64,000 bases of DNA from Rhodopirellula bahusiensis (GCF_002727185.1 NZ_NIZW01000010.1:124001-188000), one strand, 5' to 3'. Shown: positions 42,772 to 53,052, counted from the stretch's first letter. The notes: generated by a model from the letters alone, not told the origin. Numbers and translations: made by a program.

Positions 42772-45240
42772 ATGAAATTTGGTAGAAGTTTTGGATTCTT
42801 GGTCTTGTTGACGGGATCGGTTTTCATACCGGGTCCATCAAATGCGGTCGAGAACGAACCGACGAAAGTTGCGAGCGATGCTTCCGCTGACAGCCAATCT
42901 CCGAGCGAGGGAAAGGCTGCGGATTTCAAAGGAATCATCAAAACCGATATTCGCGATTCCAAACCTGACTGGACGCCGTTCACACCAAAGAAGGCACCTG
43001 AGGGTGCGCCGAATATTTTGTTCGTTTTATATGACGACACTGGATTGGCGGCCTGGTCACCTTACGGCGGTGGCATCAACATGCCGACGCTCGACAAGCT
43101 GGCGGCCAACGGGCTGACCTATACCAACTGGCACACGACCGCGTTGTGCTCACCCACCCGGTCCACTCTTTTGACCGGACGAAACCACCACCTCAACGGG
43201 ATGGCGGGGATCACCGAAGTGGCAACCGGGTTCCCAGGATCGAATGGCCATATTCCAAAGGAATGCGCCACAATCGGACAAGTCCTCCAAGACGGAGGCT
43301 ACAGCACGTTTTGGGTTGGCAAGAACCACAATGTGCCCGAACAAGATGTTGCTTCGGGAGCGAGCCGTGAACGTTGGCCCCTGAACATGGGCTTTGATCG
43401 TTTCTATGGATTCTTGGGTGGCGAAACGAACCAGTGGTATCCCGACCTGACCGAAGACAATCGCTTCGTCGAACCGCCGGCGACTCCAGAGGAAGGATAT
43501 CACCTTTCGAAAGACTTGGCTGATCAAGCGATCAAGATGGTGAAAGACCATCGGTCGTCCAACCCTTCGCGGCCTTGGTACATGTGGTATTGCCCCGGTG
43601 CCAATCATGCACCCCACCATGCTCCGGAAGAATACATCGCCAAGTACAAGGGCAAGTTCGACGACGGCTATGAAGCGTACCGTGAACACGTCCTGGCTCG
43701 CATGATTGAGAAAGGCATCATGCCCGAAGGCACCGAGCTGACGCCGATGAATCCGATGTCCGAGGACGTAGCGGACCCGGCTGACATGGTTCGACCGTGG
43801 GATTCGCTTTCGGCTGACGAGAAGAAGTTGTTCTCCAAGATGATGGAAGTGTTCGCCGGATTCTCAGAGTACACCGACGCGCAGGTCGGACGCGTGGTCG
43901 ACTACCTCGAGGAGACCGGGCAGCTCGATAACACGATCGTGATCTACGCGGCCGACAATGGAACCTCTGGTGAAGGCAGCCCCAACGGATCGGTCAACGA
44001 GAACAAATTCTTCAACGGGTTTCCCGACACGATCGAAGAGAACATGAAGTACATGGATGTCTTGGGCAGTCCAGACACCTACAACCACTTCCCGACTGGT
44101 TGGGCAATGGCAACGTCAGCACCTTTCCGCATGTTCAAACGATATTCGCAGTACGCCGGCGGCACGGTGGATCCTTTGGTGATCTCGTGGCCCAAAGGCA
44201 TTCAAGCGAAGGGAGAACTTCGCCACCAGTATCACCACAGCGTCGACATCGTGCCAACGCTTCTGGAGATCACCGGGTTGGAGATGCCCAAGGTCTACGA
44301 GGGTGTGAAGCAGTATCCGTTGTCCGGGAAATCGATGACCTACACCTTTGAGGCTGAACCCGATGCGGCGACGAACCGCCACGTTCAGTACTACACGATG
44401 TTCGGAACGCGAGGCCTTTGGAAGGACGGCTGGATGATTTCGTCGCTGCACTCACCCTTCAGCAACTCAGGTGACTATGAGAAGGACGAGTGGGAACTCT
44501 ATCACGTTGCTGAAGACCGTGCCCAATCGAAGAATCTCGCAGAGAAGCATCCTGAGAAAGTGAAGGAATTGGTCGCGGCGTACTTCGAAGAGGCTGAGAA
44601 GAACCTGGTGCTACCGATTGACGATCGTTCTCCTGCGGAACTGTTGACAACTCCGCGCCCGACGAATGAACCACCGAGCGATCGACACGTCTACTACCCC
44701 GGAACATCAGCCATTCCGGAAGGCGTCGCGGCGAACATTCGAGGTCGCTCGTACAAAATCATGGCCAACGTCGAGATTACTGACGCCGATGCGTCGGGCG
44801 TGCTCTTCGCACACGGTTCCCGATTCGGTGGCCATTCGTTGTTCTTGAAAGATAAAAAACTTCACTACGTCTACAACTTTCTCGGGATTAAACCGGAACA
44901 GCATTTTGAATCGGAAGAGCTGAAGCCAGGCAAGTACACCCTCGGTGTGGAATTCATTCGAGAAAAATCGGGTGAACACGGCGAGCACCTTGGGAAAACA
45001 AAGTTGTACGTCAATGACAAAGTGGTCGACAGTGGCGACATGAAGACGCAACCCGCTAAGTTTACGCTCTCGGGTGATGGCATGTGCGTCGGTTGGGACA
45101 GTGCTGACGCGGTGACCGAACAGTACGAGACTCCGGCAAGATTCGAAGGCGGAACCATCCAAGCCGTCGGCATCGATACCGGCGAAGAGAGCTACGAAAA
45201 TCTCGAACTCGAAGCTCAACGAGCACTGATCGGGCACTAG
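42772..45240 (+). CDS. Secreted sulfatase (arylsulfatase type) with C-terminal domain
   Basis: The 822-residue protein has a signal peptide (residues 6-25) and the sulfatase core. The metal-site DD is in VLYDDTGL (88-89), and the formylglycine signature is CSPTRSTLLTGR, with Cys126 as the residue converted by FGE. Metal or sulfate contacts appear later in IYAADNG. The core ends near residue 550. The C-terminal 200 residues form a beta-sandwich-like domain (KIMANVEITDADASGVLFAHG). Planctomycetes use such enzymes on algal sulfated polysaccharides; the substrate here is unknown. GTG (42769) directly precedes ATG (42772); I use the ATG. Confidence 0.94.
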   Translation: MKFGRSFGFLVLLTGSVFIPGPSNAVENEPTKVASDASADSQSPSEGKAADFKGIIKTDIRDSKPDWTPFTPKKAPEGAPNILFVLYDDTGLAAWSPYGGGINMPTLDKLAANGLTYTNWHTTALCSPTRSTLLTGRNHHLNGMAGITEVATGFPGSNGHIPKECATIGQVLQDGGYSTFWVGKNHNVPEQDVASGASRERWPLNMGFDRFYGFLGGETNQWYPDLTEDNRFVEPPATPEEGYHLSKDLADQAIKMVKDHRSSNPSRPWYMWYCPGANHAPHHAPEEYIAKYKGKFDDGYEAYREHVLARMIEKGIMPEGTELTPMNPMSEDVADPADMVRPWDSLSADEKKLFSKMMEVFAGFSEYTDAQVGRVVDYLEETGQLDNTIVIYAADNGTSGEGSPNGSVNENKFFNGFPDTIEENMKYMDVLGSPDTYNHFPTGWAMATSAPFRMFKRYSQYAGGTVDPLVISWPKGIQAKGELRHQYHHSVDIVPTLLEITGLEMPKVYEGVKQYPLSGKSMTYTFEAEPDAATNRHVQYYTMFGTRGLWKDGWMISSLHSPFSNSGDYEKDEWELYHVAEDRAQSKNLAEKHPEKVKELVAAYFEEAEKNLVLPIDDRSPAELLTTPRPTNEPPSDRHVYYPGTSAIPEGVAANIRGRSYKIMANVEITDADASGVLFAHGSRFGGHSLFLKDKKLHYVYNFLGIKPEQHFESEELKPGKYTLGVEFIREKSGEHGEHLGKTKLYVNDKVVDSGDMKTQPAKFTLSGDGMCVGWDSADAVTEQYETPARFEGGTIQAVGIDTGEESYENLELEAQRALIGH

Positions 45241-45287
45241 ATGATCGCATGGGTTCGCCAAGCGAGTCCCAGGCAAAAGGTGAAGCG

Positions 45288-45314
45288 GGCCTCCGTCCAC
45301 CATGGGCGGAGGCC
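45288..45314. terminator. Strong hairpin after the sulfatase
   Basis: GGCCTCCGTCC and GGGCGGAGGCC pair over 11 positions (one G-T wobble) around the five-base loop ACCAT, 48 bases after the sulfatase stop. There is no U-tract, so it may be a stabilising or attenuating structure rather than an intrinsic terminator. Confidence 0.5.
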
Positions 45315-45534
45315 ATCTCGATCGCCGGTCCGGTCGTTGGTCTCTTGTGTGGAACGCAATAAGATTGGATGAGCCTTGAAAGAGCGTCAATGAGTCAGAT
45401 GATTTTCGACCGTCAGACTGGTAGGATCACGCCAGAGGCAGGGACGAATGTCGCGAAGATGACGTGTCACGTTCGCGACCGAACCTTCGTCCTGATTCAC
45501 TTGTCGACTTCATCCATTTGAAGGAACGTTGAAT

Positions 45535-47037
45535 ATGAGATCCAACCTCCACCAAACCATCACCGTTGCGATGCTTCTGTGTGTTGGCGTACTAAATGCG
45601 AACGCTCAAGACAAGCCCGTCCCGCTCGCTGACGCGGGGCTTCGGGGCGATGAAAAGATTGAGACTCCCATTGGAGAGATTCAGCTTCACGACAGCTATT
45701 TTGACGAAGAAGCGTCGCAAAGATTATTTGATGAGTTGGATTACCAACGTGCGTGCCAAGCTTATCTTTGGAGCACTCCGCTGGTTAGCATCGCGACTTG
45801 GCGCGACCGTCAAGCCGAAGCGTTTGGTGTCGAGGGCGCAACCGACTTCGTCGTCCTAAAATCGCTCAAAGAAAAGCGGGGAATCGTTACAGGCAATCTG
45901 ACAACACCCTACATCTTCAATTTTACCAATCTCAAGGGCGGGCCGGTTCGGATCGAATATCCCGCTGGACAAACCGCTGGCGGCGTCCTCGATTTTTGGA
46001 TGCGCTCAGTGTTCGACCTGGGGCTGACGGGGCCCGACGAAGGTCAGGGTGCCAGCTACATTGTCGTTGGCCCAGAAGAAAACCCCGCGTCCTACGAGCA
46101 GGAAGGCGTCCACGTCTTCCAAAGCCCGACCAACAACGTGCTCGTGGGAATTCGGGTTCTTGATCCCGACCCTAAGTACTACGAGACCTACAAATCACAG
46201 TACAAAATGGGCCCGGTCGACGAAGCTCCCGAGCCATGCCGCTTCATCGAGGACAAAAATGTGGAGTGGAGTGCGACCGCACCGCGAGGCCTGGACTACT
46301 GGGAAGTCCTTTCGGACATCCTGAACGAGGAGCCGGTGCGCACCATCGACAAACCTTGGATGGCGATGCTCGAACCGCTCGGAATCGCCAAAGGGCAAGC
46401 GTTTGAGCCCGATCAGCGGTTGCAAAAAATCTTGCTGGATGGAGCAGCGATGGGTGAGCTGATGACTCGCAATATCCAGGTCAATCCCCGCTACACCGAT
46501 CCGTACTGGGAAGGCACGTCGTGGTACAAGAGCTTTGACTTCCACGTCGAAGAAGAGACCGAGACAATTCAGGAAATTGACCAGCGAGCGACTTGGTTCT
46601 ATGAGGCCGTCGGTGCATCGAAAGGCATGGTCAATCCAACACCCGGAAAGGGGCAGGTCTATATGACCACGAAACGCGATGCCTCTGGCGACATGCTCCG
46701 CGCCGACAAGACCTACAAGCTGCACGTGCCCGCAGACGTCCCGGTGGGGCAATTTTGGTCCGTCACGCTTTACAGCGAAGAGACCCGGCGGCCGTATGAC
46801 AATGGGGGAACCGAAATCCGCGACATCAGTCTGGGCAGTCGTACAGAAGGACTTCACAAAAACAGCGATGGCTCCGTGGATCTGTACATCGGAGCCGAGG
46901 CTCCTGAAGGCATGGAAAGCAACTTTCTTAAAACCATCGGTGATGATGGATGGTTTGTCTATTTCCGGCTCTATGCCCCGTTGCAACCGTTCTTCGATAA
47001 GTCATTTAAGTTGCCTGATTTTGAAGTTGTTCAATAG
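45535..47037 (+). CDS. Secreted DUF1254/DUF1214 protein, first copy
   Basis: The 500-residue protein has a signal peptide (residues 8-25, ending NANAQ). The DUF1254 part contains YQRACQAYLWSTPLV and the downstream DUF1214 part GKGQVYMTTKRDASGD, LHVPADVPVGQFWSVTLYSEETR and GWFVYFRLYAP. The families are secreted proteins of unknown function. The chosen ATG is preceded by AAGGA about nine bases upstream. It resembles the next gene over its whole length, so the two look like a tandem duplication. Confidence 0.88.
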   Translation: MRSNLHQTITVAMLLCVGVLNANAQDKPVPLADAGLRGDEKIETPIGEIQLHDSYFDEEASQRLFDELDYQRACQAYLWSTPLVSIATWRDRQAEAFGVEGATDFVVLKSLKEKRGIVTGNLTTPYIFNFTNLKGGPVRIEYPAGQTAGGVLDFWMRSVFDLGLTGPDEGQGASYIVVGPEENPASYEQEGVHVFQSPTNNVLVGIRVLDPDPKYYETYKSQYKMGPVDEAPEPCRFIEDKNVEWSATAPRGLDYWEVLSDILNEEPVRTIDKPWMAMLEPLGIAKGQAFEPDQRLQKILLDGAAMGELMTRNIQVNPRYTDPYWEGTSWYKSFDFHVEEETETIQEIDQRATWFYEAVGASKGMVNPTPGKGQVYMTTKRDASGDMLRADKTYKLHVPADVPVGQFWSVTLYSEETRRPYDNGGTEIRDISLGSRTEGLHKNSDGSVDLYIGAEAPEGMESNFLKTIGDDGWFVYFRLYAPLQPFFDKSFKLPDFEVVQ

Positions 47038-47146
47038 GAAGCCGACTGCCTGTCCAAACAATTTTCTTTCGTCCATCGCCTTGGGAAAACACAGGTGGTG
47101 GCCAATCAAGCAAACCGCTTCTCTACCCGCAATCTGAGCCAATCCT

Positions 47147-48688
47147 ATGAAATCAGCTCGCAATCCGCGTCGTGCATTTCAGTTCGCTGGAGTTGCCGCC
47201 CTTCTTTTGTTCTCTGCCAGCCCCTTGTTGGCCCAATCCGATCGCTACAGCAATCTCGCCGAGTTGCCACTCGATCACAATCGCCCCACCGCAGAAACCG
47301 CGAAGCAACTCAAAGAGGAGCTGTTGTTCCAACGGGCTTCGCAAACGTATCTGTGGGCGATGCCGCTGCTCAACACGATGGGCATGCGAGACGGGTTTGA
47401 TGACTCGTTTGGCAGTGGCTATAACGTCATGGCGATCTGGGAGAAGCGGCTCGATGCGAAGACTCGTATCACCACGCCCAACTCCGATTTGATTTACGGC
47501 ATGATCTTCACTGATCTGTCCAAAACTGGCCCATTGGTCTTTGAGGCCCCGCCGAAGCTGCAGGGAATCCTGCTCGATTTTTGGCAGCGACCGATCCCGG
47601 TGGATGGCGGCGAATTTTTTGGCGATCTGGGGCTGCCCGGCCCCGACGCGGGGAAGGGCGGCAAGTTTCTGCTTCTGCCGCCAGGGTACAAAGGCGACGT
47701 GCCCGAGGACCACTACGTCTATCGCTCGGGCACGAACAACGTCTTCATTTTCTTGCGTTCGTTCTATCAATCGCTAGACAACATCACTCCCGCAGTTGAT
47801 GTGCTCAAGCAATCGGTGCTCTATCCTCTGGGAGACAAGGACAATGCCAAGCCGATGGAATTTCATGATGCTTCTGGTGGAGCACATGAAATGCTGCCTC
47901 GTACCGACCTGGAAGCTTTCCAGCAATTGAAATGGCTGGTCGATTCGGAAGGCGAGAATCTCGCAGGCCCCGACTGGTTGGGCATGCTCGCCGGTCTAGG
48001 GATCGTCGCCGGTCAACCCTTCAAACCAGACGATCGCAGCAAAGAGATCCTGAGTGATGCTGCGAAAACAGCCTACAAGACCTCACGCGTTCTTGGGATG
48101 CAGCCTGAACTGGATGGAGTCGATTTTCGTGTCTATGAAGACCGCCAGTGGCTGAACCCGATCAATAATCTGGATTCCCGTTATCCCGATTCCTTCGTCG
48201 ACTTAACCTTTGCCGACCGCCAACACGGCGTACGAAATCTGGATGGACGAGCTTGGTTCTTCACCGATTACTACTCCATCAGTCCCGGCATGGTCTCGAT
48301 GACGCCAGGCAAGGGCGCGTTCTACATGATCGCGTTCAAGGACGCGGAAGGTGAATGGCTCGACGGCGAGAACAACTACCAACTGCACCTGCCGAAAGAC
48401 ATTCCTGCCGGATTGTTTTGGTCTGTCACGCTTTATGAAGCAGAGAACGCCTCCGGATTGGACAACGGCCAGCCGTTCCCCTCGCTAGGCAAGCTCAATC
48501 ATCCCGAAAAGAACACGGATGGTTCGATCGATTTGCACCTCGGCCCGCAAGCACCCGCCGGGAAGGAAGCCAATTGGCTCGCCACCGTTCCAGGCCGCGG
48601 TTACTTTGCCATCCTGCGTCTCTACGCCCCAACCGAACCGGCCATCAGTCTCACGTGGAAACCCGGCGATATTCAAAAGGTCGAGTAA
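47147..48688 (+). CDS. Secreted DUF1254/DUF1214 protein, second copy
   Basis: The 513-residue protein has a signal peptide (residues 10-28, ending PLLAQ), DUF1254 (FQRASQTYLWAMPLLNT) and DUF1214 features (KGAFYMIAFKDAEGE, LHLPKDIPAGLFWSVTLYEAE, GYFAILRLYAP). Both DUF1254 genes follow the sulfatase on the same strand. The second differs by a longer middle. Function is unknown; the presence of a sulfatase and an AraC regulator hints at polysaccharide-related work, which is inference. Confidence 0.88.
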   Translation: MKSARNPRRAFQFAGVAALLLFSASPLLAQSDRYSNLAELPLDHNRPTAETAKQLKEELLFQRASQTYLWAMPLLNTMGMRDGFDDSFGSGYNVMAIWEKRLDAKTRITTPNSDLIYGMIFTDLSKTGPLVFEAPPKLQGILLDFWQRPIPVDGGEFFGDLGLPGPDAGKGGKFLLLPPGYKGDVPEDHYVYRSGTNNVFIFLRSFYQSLDNITPAVDVLKQSVLYPLGDKDNAKPMEFHDASGGAHEMLPRTDLEAFQQLKWLVDSEGENLAGPDWLGMLAGLGIVAGQPFKPDDRSKEILSDAAKTAYKTSRVLGMQPELDGVDFRVYEDRQWLNPINNLDSRYPDSFVDLTFADRQHGVRNLDGRAWFFTDYYSISPGMVSMTPGKGAFYMIAFKDAEGEWLDGENNYQLHLPKDIPAGLFWSVTLYEAENASGLDNGQPFPSLGKLNHPEKNTDGSIDLHLGPQAPAGKEANWLATVPGRGYFAILRLYAPTEPAISLTWKPGDIQKVE

Positions 48689-48788
48689 GTCGATCTCCGA
48701 GTTGTTACTCAAAGCTGTTTGGTGGCAGTGCGATGGCGTGTCCTCGCCATTTGCTGGGTGAGGCTTCGCCGTTTGTCTGATGACAAAA

Positions 48789-50093
48789 CTAGTCCCCCTT
48801 TGCGGCAGTTTCTGCTCGTTCGATTTCGGCTCGGCAGCGATTGATCATGTTCTGCAAGATGACAAAGGAATGGTCTGCATCGAGTCGTTCCTCGATCAGT
48901 TCTTGGCAGGTGGTCGACTCGATTGCTTCCAGGTCTCGCAGTGCGGCGCCAAAATCGGAAACTCGCTGGTGTCCAATCGAATCCAGGATGTGTTGGACTC
49001 GGCCGTAGTACACATCGACTCGGTTTTTGCGTCGCTGATCAATCCATTTCTTGATCCCATGCAAGCCACTGGCAAGCAGCAACGCGACCGTGATCAACAC
49101 CCCGATTGACTCGGCGTTCTGAGCCAGGAACCCGGGTTCGTTCCGGCGAAAGTAGGCTTCCGCGCCGCGATGAAGTGGGAACTGCAGTTGAGCTTGACTG
49201 GATTGTTCATCCAGTCCACTGAGCAAGGAAATCTTTCGCCCCAGGACCGCGCGATGAGCGAAGATGGTCTCGACCAAATCGTTGGCAAGCTCTTCGTCCC
49301 AGTCGGCACTGCACGCCAATACCGCGCCGATGCCGACAGAAGGCGTGGGAGTGATCGGGCTCCCTTCGTATGACATCAACGGAATCTCGGCCACTTTTGC
49401 ATGCGGGTAGTGCGTGCGGAATCCGTCGATGAACGCCCGCTCTGAAATGAAGGTTGCTTCACCTTCCATGGCGCGGATTTGGATTGGCACCAGCTGAAAT
49501 TCGGGACTCGCGATCAATTTCTCAATGATTTCAGATCCCAGCCCGACCAAGAAGAAAGCCGCGTCGAGGTCTCCAGATCGCAATGCCTCAGCGGATTGAG
49601 CGAACCCCAAGTTCTGTTGGTGCTCCGCTGGGATTTCGACCCGTGAGAATTGCAGCAGTGCTTCCACCAACGGGTGAGTTCCGCCGGATAACGAACCGAG
49701 GTTGGTGGGGTGGTCGGCCAAGTCGTTCAAGCATTCGATGCCGGCATCCTTCCGGCAAACCAGGTGCAGCACTTCGGTGTACAGGATCGCGAGGCTGCGA
49801 ACGCGTTCGTCAGCAACGGCATCGTTTTGAACGATCGCAACATCGGCCGTTCCATCTTGCAGTCGGGTGACGTTCTCGCGGCTTCCTTCGCTCGGGATCA
49901 CTTCGCAGCGAATTTCCGGATGCCGATTCATGTACGAGTCGCCGATCTCCTTTCCGACTTGAAAGTAGATGCCTTGCTCAGAGCCCGTCGAGATCACCAC
50001 CGGCTCGGTCCGCGTGGCACCGGCCAAAGCAATCCATGCCACCCAGCAAATGACCCCTCCGAAAAGAGCCAGCAGAAAATTCGTCCAGCTCAT
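48789..50093 (-). CDS. Membrane-anchored TAXI-family solute-binding protein
   Basis: The 434-residue protein has an N-terminal membrane segment (residues 5-25) and a TAXI-type binding domain (VVISTGSEQGIYFQVGKEIGD, GSRENVTRLQDGTADVAIVQNDA, SLSGGTHPLVEALL). A second helix at about 330-350 (VLITVALLLASGLHGIKKW) is followed by 85 cytosolic residues (RVQHILDSIGHQRVSDFGAAL). TAXI proteins normally deliver substrate to a DctQM-type permease, but none is nearby. The anchored form with a cytosolic tail suggests a sensor or a permease-linked role. It follows the TPR lipoprotein by 34 bases. Confidence 0.85.
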   Translation of the reverse strand: MSWTNFLLALFGGVICWVAWIALAGATRTEPVVISTGSEQGIYFQVGKEIGDSYMNRHPEIRCEVIPSEGSRENVTRLQDGTADVAIVQNDAVADERVRSLAILYTEVLHLVCRKDAGIECLNDLADHPTNLGSLSGGTHPLVEALLQFSRVEIPAEHQQNLGFAQSAEALRSGDLDAAFFLVGLGSEIIEKLIASPEFQLVPIQIRAMEGEATFISERAFIDGFRTHYPHAKVAEIPLMSYEGSPITPTPSVGIGAVLACSADWDEELANDLVETIFAHRAVLGRKISLLSGLDEQSSQAQLQFPLHRGAEAYFRRNEPGFLAQNAESIGVLITVALLLASGLHGIKKWIDQRRKNRVDVYYGRVQHILDSIGHQRVSDFGAALRDLEAIESTTCQELIEERLDADHSFVILQNMINRCRAEIERAETAAKGD

Positions 50094-50127
50094 TCAGTCA
50101 ACACCCAGGTCAGTCGCTTCGCACGGA

Positions 50128-51585
50128 TTACTTTTTGGGCAGTGTATCAATTGGTGCGTCTGTCTGCTGGAGTGAATCCCGGTCAATCCAGCAAGTCACA
50201 AATTGGCGGTCTGGAATCCAACCCTCGTTGTTGAGTCGGGTGCTGCGTTCTTTGATCTGGGATGCGAGGCGATCAAGTTCGTTTTGGGAGAGCGAGTTGT
50301 TTGTGTTTGCATACGCCAAACGCACACCACACCAATGCAACGATTCCCAAGGACGTTGCAACTGATCGAGATTTTCGATCAGGCTGACAAGCTTCGCATC
50401 GTCGCGGTCTTCGTTCAAAGACATTTCACGACCCATTCGTTGCGTTTCAGAAATCAACTCAAACCGCTTCGCAGCTTCTTTCGATTCGTTTGGTCGATCG
50501 ACGGCTAGCAGGGATTGGCTGAGCAGACGGTAGGCATCGCTGTCTGTCTGGTCGAACAGCACCGCTTCGCACAACAGACGCACCGCAGCAACGTGGTTTC
50601 CCTGATCCGCGAAATTCGCTGCCTTGGGAAAACTCCATTCTGGATTGGATGTTTCGACACGATCGGCTTCTTCACTCCATGCGCTCAGTGATTCTTTGTC
50701 GTTGAGGTGGACGTGGATGCGTCCCAGGATCGGTCGCGTGTCGCTTGGGCGAGTCTCCAATGCTTCGAGCTCTGTTCTTGCCAGTTCCCACTCACCACGA
50801 CTGACAGCGTAAATGGTTTTTCCTCGAACGCCGATCGGAGCAAGCTCATCCAGTGAGGTGTCACCATGAAACGGTCGTCCTCCGGCGAGCAAATGTCTTA
50901 GCTCCAGTTCTTCAATGTCACCCTGCTGACAAAGTGTTTGCAAATGTTCCGTTGCTTCGGATGTTCTGCCCTGGCGGATGAATAGCTCGGCAAGCTCGCG
51001 ATGAACCAAGGTGGCTCCGGGGGCCTCCTGCAAGAGTGTTTGGAAACGCTGCTCTGCGTCTTTCCACTTTCCAAATTGAACCATCCACTGGGCGGTCTGC
51101 CCCAACACAGGGAGTCGTGCGTCGGGTGTGCTCAACGCCAGTTTGTCCAGCATCTGAATTGCTTCAGGGAAACGGTTGCGCCTGCCAAACACACGTGCCA
51201 TCAAGAAAATGGAGCTTGGGTCGTTTGGGGCTAGACGCATGACTTGGCGAGCAAGTTGGTAAGCCTTGTCGTGGTCATCATTTTCCAGTGCAATCGCAGC
51301 TTCGTCTTGCAAAGCGAAGAGATCTGTTTCGGATGTTTCTTCGTTCGCGAATGAAGATGGTGGGCGAGACGCTTTCGGTGCCACTTCGGTCTCGTTGGAT
51401 GCCGTTTCGGTTTGGGACGTTGTGTCCTCGTTTCGAATGTCTGCTTGCGAAGACGTTTCGCGAGTTGACCCTGTTTGGGGTTTCTTTGAATGACAGCCTG
51501 CCACAAAGGACGCCAGCATGCAGAGACCGATGGCTGTTCTGGAGACTGCTGTGGTGGGCACAATTGCGTGATCAGTTCGAAGCAT
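50128..51585 (-). CDS. TPR lipoprotein
   Basis: The 485-residue protein has a lipobox (LASFVAGC; Cys31 would be lipidated) and then an acidic Ser/Thr/Glu-rich linker. The rest is TPR and related helical repeats (DKAYQLARQVMRLAPNDPSSIFLMARVFGRRNRFPEAIQML, WKDAEQRFQTLLQEAPGATLVHRELAELFI). It is likely periplasmic and anchored by lipid. The ATG at 51585 is chosen because it leads into the lipobox. Its 5' region faces the multihaem cytochrome gene across 252 bases, and planctomycete cytochromes often travel with such TPR proteins. Confidence 0.85.
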   Translation of the reverse strand: MLRTDHAIVPTTAVSRTAIGLCMLASFVAGCHSKKPQTGSTRETSSQADIRNEDTTSQTETASNETEVAPKASRPPSSFANEETSETDLFALQDEAAIALENDDHDKAYQLARQVMRLAPNDPSSIFLMARVFGRRNRFPEAIQMLDKLALSTPDARLPVLGQTAQWMVQFGKWKDAEQRFQTLLQEAPGATLVHRELAELFIRQGRTSEATEHLQTLCQQGDIEELELRHLLAGGRPFHGDTSLDELAPIGVRGKTIYAVSRGEWELARTELEALETRPSDTRPILGRIHVHLNDKESLSAWSEEADRVETSNPEWSFPKAANFADQGNHVAAVRLLCEAVLFDQTDSDAYRLLSQSLLAVDRPNESKEAAKRFELISETQRMGREMSLNEDRDDAKLVSLIENLDQLQRPWESLHWCGVRLAYANTNNSLSQNELDRLASQIKERSTRLNNEGWIPDRQFVTCWIDRDSLQQTDAPIDTLPKK

Positions 51586-51837
51586 CAGATTCCAGAACGC
51601 AATGGGGAAGGCGACGACATCTTTGTTGCGTTCGCTCGACAGTTGAGGCCGTTGTTGGAGCGAATGTTGAACGCTGCAAAACAATCGGCACCGGACTGGA
51701 TGCTGTCAACGCTCTTTCTTCTTCTTGTTTGATTGTACCTCTTTTGTCTTCTCACCAGCACAACAAGCTGAGGTTGGGGCGGTTGCGAAAAAGAAAGTCT
51801 TACAGGTGGTGGGATCGATGCTAAAATCTGACCTGAA

Positions 51838-53052
51838 GTGGGCAAGCTGAGTCAGGGCCTCGTACAAACGTTCTTGCGATTCGAGTTGATTGTGGTCGGC
51901 AAATTGAAACTTCGAGTGATTGGGGCGGGCGTTGGCATACTGGTTGTGGCTTCAGCGACCCTGACGTTGAACAACAAGTTCGATCAAGGTGTGTTCCAGG
52001 CCAACCCGTCGGGTGTTTCGCTTGTTCAGTTTGAAAGCAAGGAGCGATTGGAAGCACCCGCACAGGACGCTGGGTTTGTGGGGCGGGACGTGTGCCGTGA
52101 ATGTCACGAGACCAATTTCGAATTGCATGCGAAGCATGGGCATGCATCGACGTTCCATCAGGTGTCTGAAACCGACTTGCCCAAAATTTTCGCTGGTACC
52201 CGGTTCGATGGTGGGAAGGATTACGGCGTCTACGAGTACTCGGTGGATGACACGGGGCAGTTGTTTGTGCGTCTCCCGTCGGAGTTTGGCCAAGAGGCAT
52301 TTCCGCTCCAGTACGCTCTCGGATCGGGACAGCATGCACAAACGATGTTGACGCTGACGCCCTCTGCGGATGGGCAGGCCGAAGGGATTGAGCATCGGGT
52401 CAGTTGCTATCACGGCCAAAGGGTGGACATCACTCCCGGGCATTCAAAGAAGAGCCCTGCCAGTGCACTGGAATTATTCGGCGACAGGCCGCGTGGGGAA
52501 CCATTGCAGCGGTGTATTGATTGTCACACCACTCAGGGTGAGGTGGTTGGTGGGGATATCCAAGATTTAGTCGCGAATGTGAATTGCGAGAAATGCCACG
52601 GTCCTGGACGCGAACATGTGCGGGCCGCTCGGGCTATGCCAACGCCACCGAAGTATTCTGTTGGGAGAAAGGATTGGGATGGCGAATCAGAGATCCAGCT
52701 TTGCGGGGATTGCCATCGATTGCCGAAGAATCTTTCCGAACGCGAAGTTCGAGAGTATCCGGATCTTCTAGCTCGTTTTCAGCCCGTCGGGATGCTTCGA
52801 AGCCGTTGCTACCTGGAATCCAATGGGCAGATGAGATGCACAACCTGTCACAACCCCCACCAAGCTATACAAGCGGTGGCGAAAGACCAGCACATTCACG
52901 CCTGCATCCAATGCCACGACGATCAAAACACCGAGCATGTGGTTTGCAGCGTTTCTACTGACAGGGGCTGCATTGAATGCCATATGCCAGCAATCGAGAT
53001 GGATGAGGGCCTTCGCTTTCACGATCACTGGATTCGCGTCCGTGAAGAATGA
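51838..53052 (+). CDS. Heptahaem cytochrome c, membrane-anchored
   Basis: The 404-residue protein has one membrane helix (about residues 24-46, VIGAGVGILVVASATLTL) and seven CxxCH haem motifs: CRECH, CIDCH, CEKCH, CGDCH, CTTCH, CIQCH and CIECH. The spacing between the first and second motif is wide (about 140 residues), the others are closer. The family is that of secreted planctomycete multihaem cytochromes, with possible electron-transfer or nitrogen-oxide roles; none can be assigned. It is divergent from the TPR lipoprotein. The GTG at 51838 is the first possible start, but a later start is also possible. Confidence 0.88.
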   Translation: MGKLSQGLVQTFLRFELIVVGKLKLRVIGAGVGILVVASATLTLNNKFDQGVFQANPSGVSLVQFESKERLEAPAQDAGFVGRDVCRECHETNFELHAKHGHASTFHQVSETDLPKIFAGTRFDGGKDYGVYEYSVDDTGQLFVRLPSEFGQEAFPLQYALGSGQHAQTMLTLTPSADGQAEGIEHRVSCYHGQRVDITPGHSKKSPASALELFGDRPRGEPLQRCIDCHTTQGEVVGGDIQDLVANVNCEKCHGPGREHVRAARAMPTPPKYSVGRKDWDGESEIQLCGDCHRLPKNLSEREVREYPDLLARFQPVGMLRSRCYLESNGQMRCTTCHNPHQAIQAVAKDQHIHACIQCHDDQNTEHVVCSVSTDRGCIECHMPAIEMDEGLRFHDHWIRVREE

